A DNA stretch of 64,000 nucleotides from Vallitalea guaymasensis (GTDB taxonomy: Bacteria; Bacillota; Clostridia; Lachnospirales; Vallitaleaceae), in assembly GCF_018141425.1 (NCBI RefSeq), contig NZ_CP058561.1, positions 4,836,001-4,900,000 on the forward strand. Reading direction: 5' to 3'. The notes under the pieces were generated by a model. It worked only from the letters and a program-made list of their open reading frames with translations. It did no database searches and was not told the DNA's origin. How positions within the stretch are numbered: position 1 is the stretch's first letter; every line of letters begins with the position of its first letter. Shown one piece after another: positions 27,575-35,644 of this stretch. The translations under genes were made by a program, and so were the position numbers.

Positions 27575-28993
27575 ATTGGTGCAGCTTATATAAGAGTAAG
27601 TACTTGTGAACAGCTAGAATACAGCCCAAGTGCCCAGAAAAATGCAATTATGCAATATGCCAAAAAAAACAATATACATATACCTGAGTGTAATATATTT
27701 ATAGATGAAGGGATTTCAGGTAGAAAAGCTGAGAAAAGGCCAGCTTTCATGAGCATGATTAAGAAGGCAAAAGAAAAACCAAAACCATTTGATGTAATTT
27801 TGGTTCATAAATTTGATAGATTCGCTAGAAGCAGAGAAGATAGTGTGGTTTACAAATCACTTTTAAAAAAAGACTGTAATATAAAAGTTATCAGTATAAC
27901 AGAACAGTTGGAGGAAGACAAATTTTCAATTATCCTTGAGAGTATGCTAGAAGCTATGGCGGAATATTATTCACTGAATCTATCAGATGAAGTAAAAAAA
28001 GGTATGAAGGAAAAAGCAAGAAGGGGAGAAATGCAAACAAGACCTCCTCTAGGATATAAATTTGTCAATGGTAAAGTAGTTGTTGATGATGATGAAAAAG
28101 AGATCGTACAATTAATCTATAATAAATTTGTTAATGATAATATGGGCTATGTCAATATAGCAAATACACTTAATAATATGGGTTATCATACCAAGAATAA
28201 TGGATTATTTCAAAGTAAATCAATAAAATATATTCTTGAGAATCCATTCTATGTTGGTATTGTGAGGTGGAACAGGAAAAATAGAAATGGTGTACTAAAA
28301 GATGAAGAGAAATGGATAGTTTCAAATGGTGACCACGAAAAGATAATTGATGATTATATATACCATCAAGCGATAAAAAAGATAGAACGGATGAAAAAAA
28401 CTAAGAAGATCAATCATTCCAATGAATATAGCCATTATTTGTCAGGTTTAATTAGATGTGCCTATTGTAAAGGAAGTATGGTATATAAAAATAATCAAAA
28501 AAGATATTCATATTTCAGATGCAGAAAAAGTTCTGAAGGAGCATGTCTCCAGAGAAAAATGATTAGAGTCAGTTTGATTGAAAAAATGATGGAAGATAAA
28601 TTGGTTGAAGATTTCAATAATGTATTAGTCATTACAAAACATAAGAAAATATATATGAACAATCAAAGAAAATTCATTTTGGGTAAATTGAATAAATTAG
28701 ACAATAAGTACAATAAGATTAAAAAAGCTTATATTGAAGATATTGATTCTATTGAGGAGTACAAAGTAAATAAATCAAAATTAAGTGAAGAACGTAAAAA
28801 CCTTATAAAGGAATTGGAAAATATAAGCAGTATTTCTTTTGACGAAGAAAATAGTATACTACTACACAATGTATTTACTACTAATGAATATCCAATTCCT
28901 ATTAGAAATAAAATATATAGTTCTTTTATAGATAAGATAGAAGTGGATGTAATTAAAAAAACAATCCAAATAAACTATTATAGAAATGATTGA
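27575..28993 (+). CDS. Large serine recombinase without a normal start codon
   Basis: This is a roughly 472-residue large serine recombinase. It shows the N-terminal resolvase domain with catalytic Ser9 in YIRVSTCEQ, HKFDRFARSREDSV, the recombinase domain (about 150-260), a zinc ribbon with CAYC and later Cys, and a long coiled coil. The frame is open from 27566 but has no ATG, GTG or TTG before the catalytic Ser; the first in-frame ATG is at 27650 and would remove it. An AGGTGA SD lies 9 bases before ATT at 27575. A TTG at 27576 is one frame off, so a one-base indel or a rare ATT start is possible. It resembles the recombinase at 29725. Confidence 0.8.
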   Translation: MGAAYIRVSTCEQLEYSPSAQKNAIMQYAKKNNIHIPECNIFIDEGISGRKAEKRPAFMSMIKKAKEKPKPFDVILVHKFDRFARSREDSVVYKSLLKKDCNIKVISITEQLEEDKFSIILESMLEAMAEYYSLNLSDEVKKGMKEKARRGEMQTRPPLGYKFVNGKVVVDDDEKEIVQLIYNKFVNDNMGYVNIANTLNNMGYHTKNNGLFQSKSIKYILENPFYVGIVRWNRKNRNGVLKDEEKWIVSNGDHEKIIDDYIYHQAIKKIERMKKTKKINHSNEYSHYLSGLIRCAYCKGSMVYKNNQKRYSYFRCRKSSEGACLQRKMIRVSLIEKMMEDKLVEDFNNVLVITKHKKIYMNNQRKFILGKLNKLDNKYNKIKKAYIEDIDSIEEYKVNKSKLSEERKNLIKELENISSISFDEENSILLHNVFTTNEYPIPIRNKIYSSFIDKIEVDVIKKTIQINYYRND

Positions 28994-29029
28994 TGTGTGT
29001 TCCTTTGACTATTAGGTGAACCTAAATTA

Positions 29030-29653
29030 TTGACTTGTGTTGCTCCAGTAGTATTTGACGAATGCGGTATTAATCTTTGTAGAGAAATAAAGATACCAGA
29101 ATGTTTACTTGAAGAAAATCCATGTACTAAAGCTATTGAATTAAAAGTTATTGATATTGATTTTAGTATTGGTGAGATTGATGGTTCATGTGTTGAAACT
29201 TTACCTAAAAGACCTAACTGTGTTAGAGTTACATTATCTAAACTAAAAGTTAGATTCGCAGCAAAATTATTAGACAGACATTGTAGAGTATTAGCAGAAG
29301 AATGCTTCCAAGCACTATATCTCCCAGATAAAGATTCTCCACATTGTGATGATGATACGAATCCACCATCAATAACAATTGATTTATATGCTCCATATGG
29401 TGTTTCATATTATGGAGAGTGTAAAGAATGTATTCCTTGTATAAATTATCTAGGATTTGTTGAGGGACCTGATAGAAATAATGAATTACGCCAAGGTATT
29501 GGTTGCCAAGGATTAGCAAAAGTTATAGATTTTGATCTTGACGACGGATGTATGGCTGTTGGATTATCATTATATCTAAAAACTATCTACTTTATCCAGT
29601 ATAGACTTAAACATGCAGGTCTATGTTTCAATAGAGTATATAAAATGTACTAA
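29030..29653 (+). CDS. Cys-rich protein of unknown function
   Basis: This is a 207-residue protein with about 18 cysteines, concentrated in the first 60 residues and in the segment YYGECKECIPC (about 127-137). It has no signal peptide and no domain I recognise. It starts at TTG 29030, with AGGTGA 10 bases upstream. The frame continues upstream as LGEPKLL to a stop at 29006. The DNA there is a near copy of a site in the Cys-rich gene at 21679, so the natural N-terminus may have been lost. Position between two recombinases suggests cargo or a disrupted host gene. Spore-coat or surface structure is a guess. Confidence 0.65.
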   Translation: MTCVAPVVFDECGINLCREIKIPECLLEENPCTKAIELKVIDIDFSIGEIDGSCVETLPKRPNCVRVTLSKLKVRFAAKLLDRHCRVLAEECFQALYLPDKDSPHCDDDTNPPSITIDLYAPYGVSYYGECKECIPCINYLGFVEGPDRNNELRQGIGCQGLAKVIDFDLDDGCMAVGLSLYLKTIYFIQYRLKHAGLCFNRVYKMY

Positions 29654-29717
29654 AAAAGGGCTATCGGTTAATACATTGTAGCAATCTACAAAAATATATT
29701 ATTCTACAGCCCTTTTT
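29653..29717. terminator. Bidirectional terminator
   Basis: AAAAAGGGCT pairs with AGCCCTTTTT across a 45-base loop that holds a small TAG/CTA stem. It separates the Cys-rich gene from the convergent recombinase gene. Confidence 0.75.
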
Positions 29718-29724
29718 AATATAT

Positions 29725-31188
29725 TCAGTCTAAATAGAGATCAATAATAATGGTATTATCTTTGGAATTAAATACAATCTGTTTGATGAAGGATTTAGCA
29801 ATTTTATGTTTGGTTACAATTGATGAATTATCAAGATAGAGTAAGTCAGTTGGAGAAGATATGTGCATAATTGAATCATTCTTATTTTGTAATTCTTCTA
29901 TTTTAAGTTTCTCTAATTTCTCAATAAGCCCATTCTTTTCGTTATCAATATTCCTTTTGTTAGCTTCATATTCCTTAAGAGTATCTATCTCTTCCAGATA
30001 TGATTTATTAGCTAATTCATATTTTTTACTTATTCTTTTAAGCTGCTGCTGTAATAGGGTTATATCTTCTGATTTAAAACTAGTAGAGCTATCTTTTTTT
30101 GAAATATCGATATCTCTAAAATTATCAAGGTTCTTTTCTAGTTTTTTTAAAACATAGTTCTCTATTTTTCTTCCACTAATATAGTTTGGAGTATTACAAC
30201 TTCCTTCAAAATATTTGGAACAGCGAAAATTAATATATTTGCCTTTGACTTTATTTGAAGACATTGTACTACCACATGAGGAACAGCGGAGTAAAGAGCT
30301 TAACCAATGTTTTTTTTCATTTATTGGTCTGGAGTGGGTAGAACTGATAGCTTTGTTCTTATTGAATTTCAGTTGAGCCCTATCCCATAATTCTTTTTCT
30401 ATTATTGGTTCATGGTGAGCTTTTTCTATAATCCATTGTTCAGCGGAATTAGGAATGTTATTACCGCCTTTACGATAATTCCATCTATTATAGCCGCAAT
30501 ATACAGGATTTTTTATTATATATTCAATACTGCGTTTACTGAATAATTTTTTCTTTTTGGTTCTGTATCCTAACAGATTTAGATTTTTGGCTATTTCATA
30601 AAGAGATTTATTATCATTAGTGTAATTGTTGAAAATTAGTCTTATCATATTGGAGTATTTATTGTCTATGAGTAATGTTTTGGATGCTTTATCTAATTTA
30701 TACCCTATGGGACAGGTACCGGAATGTTCACCACGTTTAGCTTTTTCTATCATACCCTTTTTAACTTCATCAGATAGGTTGAGGGAGTAGTATTCTGCCA
30801 TAGCTTCTAACATACTCTCTAGAATGATGGCGAATTTGTCATCTTCAATATGTTCAGTAATACTTATTACTTTTATGCCACATTCTTTTCTAAGGAGAGA
30901 TTTGTAAACCACGGAATCTTCACGATTACGAGCAAATCTATCAAACTTGTGTATTAAGATGGCGTCAAAAGGATGGGGGGTGCTTTTAGCAAGACCAATC
31001 ATACGCATAAATCCAGGTCTTTTCTCAGCTATTCTTCCGGATATTCCTTCGTCTATGAATATATGTTCATCCTGGACTAAGTAATTATTCTTATTAGCAT
31101 ATTCAAGTAATGCTGTTTTTTGAGCACTAGGGCTATATTCTGTTTGTTCATCAGTAGATACTCTTATGTAAAGTGCTGCTCTTTGCAT
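29725..31188 (-). CDS. Large serine recombinase
   Basis: This is a 487-residue serine recombinase, intact from ATG with an AAAAAGGTGATG SD region. Ser11 in YIRVSTDEQ is the expected nucleophile, followed by HKFDRFARNREDSV, the recombinase domain, a zinc ribbon with CSSC and a later CNTP segment, and a coiled coil near 390-440. It is a paralogue of the recombinase at 27575, with many shared blocks, and faces it. Such enzymes integrate, excise or invert DNA at attachment sites. Neither an obvious integrative element nor att sites could be defined around it by eye. Confidence 0.92.
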   Translation of the reverse strand: MQRAALYIRVSTDEQTEYSPSAQKTALLEYANKNNYLVQDEHIFIDEGISGRIAEKRPGFMRMIGLAKSTPHPFDAILIHKFDRFARNREDSVVYKSLLRKECGIKVISITEHIEDDKFAIILESMLEAMAEYYSLNLSDEVKKGMIEKAKRGEHSGTCPIGYKLDKASKTLLIDNKYSNMIRLIFNNYTNDNKSLYEIAKNLNLLGYRTKKKKLFSKRSIEYIIKNPVYCGYNRWNYRKGGNNIPNSAEQWIIEKAHHEPIIEKELWDRAQLKFNKNKAISSTHSRPINEKKHWLSSLLRCSSCGSTMSSNKVKGKYINFRCSKYFEGSCNTPNYISGRKIENYVLKKLEKNLDNFRDIDISKKDSSTSFKSEDITLLQQQLKRISKKYELANKSYLEEIDTLKEYEANKRNIDNEKNGLIEKLEKLKIEELQNKNDSIMHISSPTDLLYLDNSSIVTKHKIAKSFIKQIVFNSKDNTIIIDLYLD

Positions 31189-31600
31189 AACATCACCTTT
31201 TTAATCATTCTTTATTTTAACCATTATAAGTTTTAGTATAATATATGTTATTATAGGCAAAATTAAATTAGAAAAAATAATCCTTCTCCTTTTTAATTAT
31301 ATGTTGAGATAAGTTACTAAATGTTATTTTGTAACGGTTAGTTAGTCTAACAATAATAAACATTATACTATTTCATTGAGCATATAACAATAGATGTAAT
31401 TGATATATATGATAATTTTGAAATTAAGAGGAAAGGATTAATATATTAGCTGGAAATCAAAAAAATAGTAGTGGATTGCAGTAATTATAAGAAAGGATTT
31501 GGTAATTTGAATACCCTTGGATTCATTGAAATACAAAATTAAGTTTAGTATAATTGAAATACAAAATATTAAATATTACAAAAATGGGGATGTGACTTAA
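31189..31600. other. 412-bp AT-rich divergent region
   Basis: This gap lies between the divergent recombinase and alcohol dehydrogenase genes. It contains no ORF worth reporting. The only clear structure is a 15-base direct repeat near its right end (31525 and 31553). Promoters for both genes must lie here, but no firm -35/-10 pair was identified. Confidence 0.5.
31525..31567 (+). repeat. Tandem 15-bp direct repeat upstream of the dehydrogenase
   Basis: ATTGAAATACAAAAT occurs at 31525-31539 and again at 31553-31567, 28 bp start to start, that is, between two and three helical turns. It ends 33 bp before the alcohol dehydrogenase ATG. Position and spacing suit an operator, but no binding protein is known. 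Confidence 0.6.
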
Positions 31601-32773
31601 ATGGAAAACTTAAATTCATTTCAATTCTTACTAAGTACCAAGATAATTTTTGGGAAAGATCAATTAAATTCTCTAGGAGATCAGTTGGCAGAAATTAGTG
31701 CAAAAAAAATCATGATAGTAACAGATAAAGGTTTGATTAAAGCAGGCATAGTGGATAAGGTATTGGATATTATCAAAAGAAATAATATAGACTATTATTT
31801 ATATGATGAAGTAATTCCTAATCCAAGGATAAATGTAGTAGATGAAGCTGCTGCAATATGCAAGAATGAAAATTGTAATGTTCTTATTGCCATTGGTGGA
31901 GGAAGTGCTATGGATACCACTAAAGGAATATCAGTTATGGCAACCAATGAGGGAAGTTCTTACGACTATCTAGATGGAAGAGGAGAGAGTAAAAAAGAAA
32001 TATCAAACGATCCTTTACCTATAATAGCTATACCTACAACATCAGGAACAGGGTCTGAAGTATCTTTTTATTCGGTTTTAACCGATCCAGAAACTAAGAT
32101 AAAAGATTCAATATCTTCACATAAGATTTATCCTGTAGTTGCCATCATAGATCCTGTTCTTACTAAAAATCTACCTTCTTTCATTACTGCATGTACAGGT
32201 TTAGATGTTTTGGGACATGCATTAGAAGCATATACATCAACTATAGAAAATCCTATGACTGATTTGTTTGCATTAGAAGCCATTAAGATTGTTTTTAATA
32301 GTTTAGCTGAAGCAGTGAACAGTGGAGATATTGAAGCTAGAGTTAATATGTCTTATGCCTCCATGTTAGCTGGAATAGCAATGAGTCATTGTGGAGCTAC
32401 TATTCCTCATGCTCTTGGATGTCCATTGACAGGTCATTGTGGTATGCCTCATGGATTAGCAGTAGGAATTTTACAGATACCTATGTTAGAGTTCAATAAA
32501 GAGGTTTTACAAGATAAAGTCAAAAACGTATTAAAATATATGGATGAGGATATTAATAACATTGATGAAGGTCAATATCACACATATTTAATTAATAAGA
32601 TTAAAGAATTAATGAAAAAGATAAATATTGAAGAAGCTGTAAATAAATATGTTATGGATGAAAAGAGTATAGACCTAATGTCAAAAGATGCAATAATACA
32701 TGGCTGTACATTAATCAATCCTAAGAAGATTTCTATAGAGGATATTATAAATATCTATAATGAAATAGGGTAA
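31601..32773 (+). CDS. Iron-containing alcohol dehydrogenase
   Basis: This is a 390-residue Fe-ADH of normal length. The NAD-binding stretch is VLIAIGGGSAMDTTKGI, and the metal site includes TGLDVLGHALEAYTS and the later GCPLTGHCGMPHGLAVGIL region with its His ligands. It reduces aldehydes or ketones to alcohols with NAD(P)H, or the reverse. The SD is weak (GGGGA, about 11 bases before the ATG). It lies alone between the recombinase region and a Cys-rich ORF. A possible link with the LuxC aldehyde pathway 16 kb away is only speculation. Confidence 0.92.
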   Translation: MENLNSFQFLLSTKIIFGKDQLNSLGDQLAEISAKKIMIVTDKGLIKAGIVDKVLDIIKRNNIDYYLYDEVIPNPRINVVDEAAAICKNENCNVLIAIGGGSAMDTTKGISVMATNEGSSYDYLDGRGESKKEISNDPLPIIAIPTTSGTGSEVSFYSVLTDPETKIKDSISSHKIYPVVAIIDPVLTKNLPSFITACTGLDVLGHALEAYTSTIENPMTDLFALEAIKIVFNSLAEAVNSGDIEARVNMSYASMLAGIAMSHCGATIPHALGCPLTGHCGMPHGLAVGILQIPMLEFNKEVLQDKVKNVLKYMDEDINNIDEGQYHTYLINKIKELMKKINIEEAVNKYVMDEKSIDLMSKDAIIHGCTLINPKKISIEDIINIYNEIG

Positions 32774-32782
32774 GTTATTTGG

Positions 32783-33034
32783 TTGGAAATATTTGTTTAT
32801 GTTATATTACAACATGGAGGTCTTTGTGTACCACCAAAATGTATACCAATTAACCCTTGCGAACAAAATCCTTGCTTAGAATTTGTTGAAGGTGATTTGT
32901 TAGAACAAAGTATTCAACCACTGGAGTTATGTACTAGACCAAAAACAATTAAACCTTGTTGTTATGATCCAGTAGAAGACCCAACTCCAGCAGATGAAGC
33001 AGCTACTAAAACAGAGTGTGACAATTGCTTATAG
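32783..33034 (+). CDS. Small Cys/Pro-rich protein, start uncertain
   Basis: This small protein is 83 residues from TTG 32783, or 68 residues if translation begins at 32828. The Cys/Pro-rich body (VPPKCIPINPCEQNPC onwards, ending CDNCL) looks like a disulfide-rich structural protein. A clean GGAGG SD at 32816-32820 lies 7 bases before a GTA codon at 32828, exactly where a GTG or ATG would be expected; the residues encoded before it look unlike the rest. The TTG start has only a weak SD. It shares the terminal Cys-Leu with the protein at 21679. Function unknown. Confidence 0.55.
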   Translation: MEIFVYVILQHGGLCVPPKCIPINPCEQNPCLEFVEGDLLEQSIQPLELCTRPKTIKPCCYDPVEDPTPADEAATKTECDNCL

Positions 33035-33044
33035 GATATAGCAA

Positions 33045-33072
33045 GTTAGAGTCTAACTAATGTTAGACTCTA
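33045..33072. repeat. Palindromic hairpin between convergent small genes
   Basis: TAGAGTCTAAC and GTTAGACTCTA form an 11-bp perfect stem with a TAAT loop. The left arm with its two preceding bases is itself a palindrome. No T tract follows on the plus strand. It lies between the Cys-rich ORF and a convergent miniprotein gene and probably blocks read-through. Confidence 0.65.
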
Positions 33073-33083
33073 GGTACATAGCT

Positions 33084-33257
33084 TTATTGATTTTTTGTTT
33101 TCATACTTTTTACACTATATCCTATAGCATTTACCATTTGGTGAATCATCTTTTTTTCGGCTTCTATTTTTTGTTCTTTTGTCAATGAATTATATGGAAC
33201 TCTTTCTCCAGTGGATAAATTAGTTATATAAGATGTTACTTTGTACCCATCTGCCAT
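33084..33257 (-). CDS. 57-residue basic hypothetical miniprotein
   Basis: This short ORF begins with ATG at 33257, 7 bases after an excellent GGAGGTGAT SD, and ends at 33084. Its composition is that of a real protein: a Thr/Ser-rich first part (VTSYITNLSTGERVPYNSL) followed by a charged helix with EQKIEAEKKMIHQMV. No Cys and no membrane segment. It lies upstream, on the same strand, of nothing obvious. I do not recognise the family. The SD and codon pattern make it a probable gene. Confidence 0.6.
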   Translation of the reverse strand: MADGYKVTSYITNLSTGERVPYNSLTKEQKIEAEKKMIHQMVNAIGYSVKSMKTKNQ

Positions 33258-33394
33258 TAGACTATCACCTCCACTAATATTCTATGCGTGTAGGTTTGTA
33301 CTTAATTAAATCTAATTCAGAGACATCTAATGCAGAGGTTTTTAGATAATAAATTAGAGCCCTTAATAGGACTCTAGTGTATTAACAATTCTAT

Positions 33395-34063
33395 TTATTC
33401 TTCTTGTAGAGAAGCTTTATATTGAGCTTTTTTTCTTAGCATTATAATATTAGTTATTAATTGTTCTATGAAGGTATATAAACCTGATACAATCCAATAT
33501 AACCCTATGATAACAGGTGCTTTTGATATAAATAATGCATTTATTATTATTGTGCTTATAATCATGACTTTATTTGGTTTGGTTAATTCTAATTCTTTGA
33601 ATATATTTAGATAGTACATGATATTAGGCATCAAGTGAATTATTACTGATATTATTGGTATTATATAATAATTGTCAGGGGCTTTTAAATTAGTTATCCA
33701 AGGTAGGATAACAGTGGATGTTACCTCAAGAGGTATACTAGCAATAGCTCTGTAGAGTGATATCATTATTGGAAGTTGTACAAATGTTAATAAACAACCT
33801 ATCATGCTACCAGAATATTTGCTGGAGATCTTGCTGATTTCTTTTTCCATCTTAACTTTGTCATTACTGTATTTTTTCTTGATGCTTTCCACTTCTTTTG
33901 ATAATTTTTGTTGAAGTTCTAAGCCTTTTTTCTGTTTGATAGTTAGTGGTATTAACAGTATTTTAATAAGTAGTGTGATTAGGATTATAGTGATACCCCA
34001 ATCGTTAACTACATAATACAGTTGGTTTAGTATATCAGATAAAAACTTTATTACAATATTCAA
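33395..34063 (-). CDS. Compact YidC/OxaA-family membrane insertase paralogue
   Basis: This is a 222-residue YidC-like insertase with about five helices. It has the segment ITIILITLLIKILLIPLTIKQ, where the family's groove Arg is replaced by Lys, then the charged coiled-coil hairpin (LQQKLSKEVESIKKKYSNDK) and the SLYRAIASIPLEV region. It starts directly at the first core helix with no lipoprotein signal, unlike the housekeeping YidC/SpoIIIJ. The TTG start at 34063 has a clean AGGAGG SD. An 81-residue membrane ORF lies upstream in the same direction. A specialised insertase for small membrane proteins is a reasonable inference. Confidence 0.88.
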   Translation of the reverse strand: MNIVIKFLSDILNQLYYVVNDWGITIILITLLIKILLIPLTIKQKKGLELQQKLSKEVESIKKKYSNDKVKMEKEISKISSKYSGSMIGCLLTFVQLPIMISLYRAIASIPLEVTSTVILPWITNLKAPDNYYIIPIISVIIHLMPNIMYYLNIFKELELTKPNKVMIISTIIINALFISKAPVIIGLYWIVSGLYTFIEQLITNIIMLRKKAQYKASLQEE

Positions 34064-34096
34064 TTAAATTCCTCCTAGTTTTGGTTTTAGGTTGGT

Positions 34097-34342
34097 TTAG
34101 TTGAATATTAGTTTCGTTTTTTCAAAGAAAATCCATATTTTATATTTATGATAGGATTCAATATCTTCTTGATATAGGGTAGTCTTATAGTCAAGATATT
34201 GAGTGGAGCTAATGGTGTTGTAGATAAATATTTGTTTAAAGAAACGCATACTATTATTAGTAGTATCAATATGAATATACATAAAGTACATGATTAAGGC
34301 AACTAGTATAAGTTGTATGATTAAAGAAAAATCAATATTCAT
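34097..34342 (-). CDS. 81-residue hypothetical membrane-anchored protein
   Basis: The protein begins with one strong hydrophobic helix (SLIIQLILVALIMYFMYIHI, about 6-25), followed by a soluble tail rich in Tyr and Lys. An SD of GAGGTGAGAAATT type precedes the ATG. It ends 33 bp before the YidC-like gene, suggesting co-transcription and that it may be a client or partner of that insertase. No family recognised. Confidence 0.55.
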   Translation of the reverse strand: MNIDFSLIIQLILVALIMYFMYIHIDTTNNSMRFFKQIFIYNTISSTQYLDYKTTLYQEDIESYHKYKIWIFFEKTKLIFN

Positions 34343-34815
34343 AATTTCTCACCTCTAAAAATAGTATTGGTATAATAATACATGGAATTGTGATTTTCTG
34401 CAAGTGAAATTTGATAAAAGAAAATAATAAAAATTTACTTTAGATGTAAGTTGTTATTAATATTAGGGATTATTAGGTATATTGCAAGTAAGGCAGAAAA
34501 AATTTTTGTTCTGTCGTGGCTTTTTGCAAAATAGTATATGTATATGTTACGCCAGCTACTTGCTCGTCCTGAGCAAAAAGCTGGGTTCGGCGTCCTGCCT
34601 CACTACTCCACATATACATATACTATTTTGCTTGAAATAACCGTCAATATAATCACAAAACACTTTTTCTTCTATGTTAGATTAACTATTGGCTATTTGA
34701 AATTTCAGTTCTTAAAAAGTGTAGATGAAAATAGGTATTTCTTGAAGTTAAATTATTTGGTTGATATAATGATTTGTATAATAGTTATTAAGTCGTGTAT
34801 TAGGGGGTAATTAAA
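34343..34815. other. 473-bp non-coding region with large palindrome
   Basis: This gap separates the divergent YidC-side genes from the HAD gene. It contains the large inverted repeat at 34526-34631. An ORF predicted through the palindrome (34538-34810) has no SD or sensible composition and is rejected. The rest is AT-rich without clear features. Confidence 0.5.
34526..34631. repeat. 106-bp palindromic element with GC-rich loop
   Basis: Two perfect 21-bp arms, 34526-34546 and 34611-34631, enclose a 64-base loop. The loop is much richer in G+C than the surroundings and contains nested complementary pieces (GCCAGCT with AGCTGG, GCTC with GAGC), so the whole can fold into one long branched hairpin. 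No T tract follows on either strand, so it is not a simple terminator. It resembles a REP/MITE-like mobile palindrome. Confidence 0.75.
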
Positions 34816-35514
34816 ATAAAATTCAATAATATTAAAGCAATTTTGTTTGATTCAGGGAGAGTGTTAAATTATCCTAGGACAGGAAATTGGTTTATATCAC
34901 CAAGGATTTATGAATTTATTGATAGAGATATTTTTGATAGGGTAAAGGAACTGGATATAAATAGGGCATTTCGGAAGGCTTATGATTACATAGAAAAGCA
35001 AAGTTTAATTATAGACAGAGAGCAGGAGTATTATCATTTTAGAAGGTTTTATAGAATATTTTCTGATGAATTGCCTATTTTAAATTTGGATGATGAGCTT
35101 GTAGATATGATAGCTAAAGATTTGGTATATAATAATAGGAAATATAAGTTTTATGATGATGTGTATGAGGTTATACCAAAACTTTATGAGAGGTATGAAT
35201 TAGGTATAGTTTCTGATGCTTGGCCGTCTTTATTAAATGTATATGAAGAAGCGGGATTGAGGGATTATTTTTCAACATTTATTATATCATCAATAATGGG
35301 AGTGACAAAACCTGATAAAGGTATGTTTATACCAGCGCTAGAGGAATTAGGTATATCACCAGCACAGACATTATTTATTGATGATAATTATAGTAATTGT
35401 CAAGGTGCAGAAGAATTAGGGATAAATTCTATAGTTTTAGATAGAGATAAAGGTTATGATGAACAGGTTGAGAGTATATCTTCATTAGATGAATTAGTCA
35501 AAATTTTAGATTAA
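34816..35514 (+). CDS. HAD-superfamily hydrolase, start codon ATA or TTG
   Basis: This roughly 232-residue HAD phosphatase-like protein has motif I as ILFDSGRVL (the second Asp replaced by Gly), motif II Ser in GIVSDAW, the Lys in GVTKPDKGMF and motif III LFIDDNYSNC. The second motif I Asp is the usual acid/base, so its absence suggests altered catalysis. The natural N-terminus appears to begin at ATA 34816 (codons for KFNNIKA follow), 8 bases after a GGGGG SD. The first standard start is TTG 34843, which would cut into the first strand. A 33-residue ORF follows. Confidence 0.75.
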   Translation: MKFNNIKAILFDSGRVLNYPRTGNWFISPRIYEFIDRDIFDRVKELDINRAFRKAYDYIEKQSLIIDREQEYYHFRRFYRIFSDELPILNLDDELVDMIAKDLVYNNRKYKFYDDVYEVIPKLYERYELGIVSDAWPSLLNVYEEAGLRDYFSTFIISSIMGVTKPDKGMFIPALEELGISPAQTLFIDDNYSNCQGAEELGINSIVLDRDKGYDEQVESISSLDELVKILD

Positions 35515-35528
35515 GGAGTGTGATTGTT

Positions 35529-35630
35529 ATGATGGAAGGAATAGCTATTGTTATAAGAGGGGATAACATATATAATAGTGTAATAACAAGTATTGTTGCT
35601 ATAAGAAATGAAATACATAGAATAGACTAG
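35529..35630 (+). CDS. 33-residue hypothetical ORF
   Basis: ATG at 35529 lies 10 bases after AAGGAG, and the ORF ends at 35630, just before the SD of the next gene. The peptide is hydrophobic with scattered charges (MMEGIAIVIRGDN...). It could be a small membrane peptide, a translational coupler, or chance. Weakly supported. Confidence 0.3.
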   Translation: MMEGIAIVIRGDNIYNSVITSIVAIRNEIHRID

Positions 35631-35644
35631 AAGGGAGTACTTAT

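Noticed and set aside
27560-31188. Integrative conjugative element
   Set aside because: Two serine recombinases are present but no conjugation, relaxase or attachment-site evidence; only small cargo.
27575-31188. Inversion of the 29-29.7 kb segment by homologous recombination between the facing recombinase genes
   Set aside because: The two genes are related in protein but not near-identical in DNA, so homologous recombination is unlikely.
31525-31567. CRISPR array
   Set aside because: Only two 15-base repeats 28 bp apart, with no cas genes and no further copies.
34538-34810. 90-residue plus-strand ORF
   Set aside because: It runs through the palindrome and lacks an SD; the composition is random.
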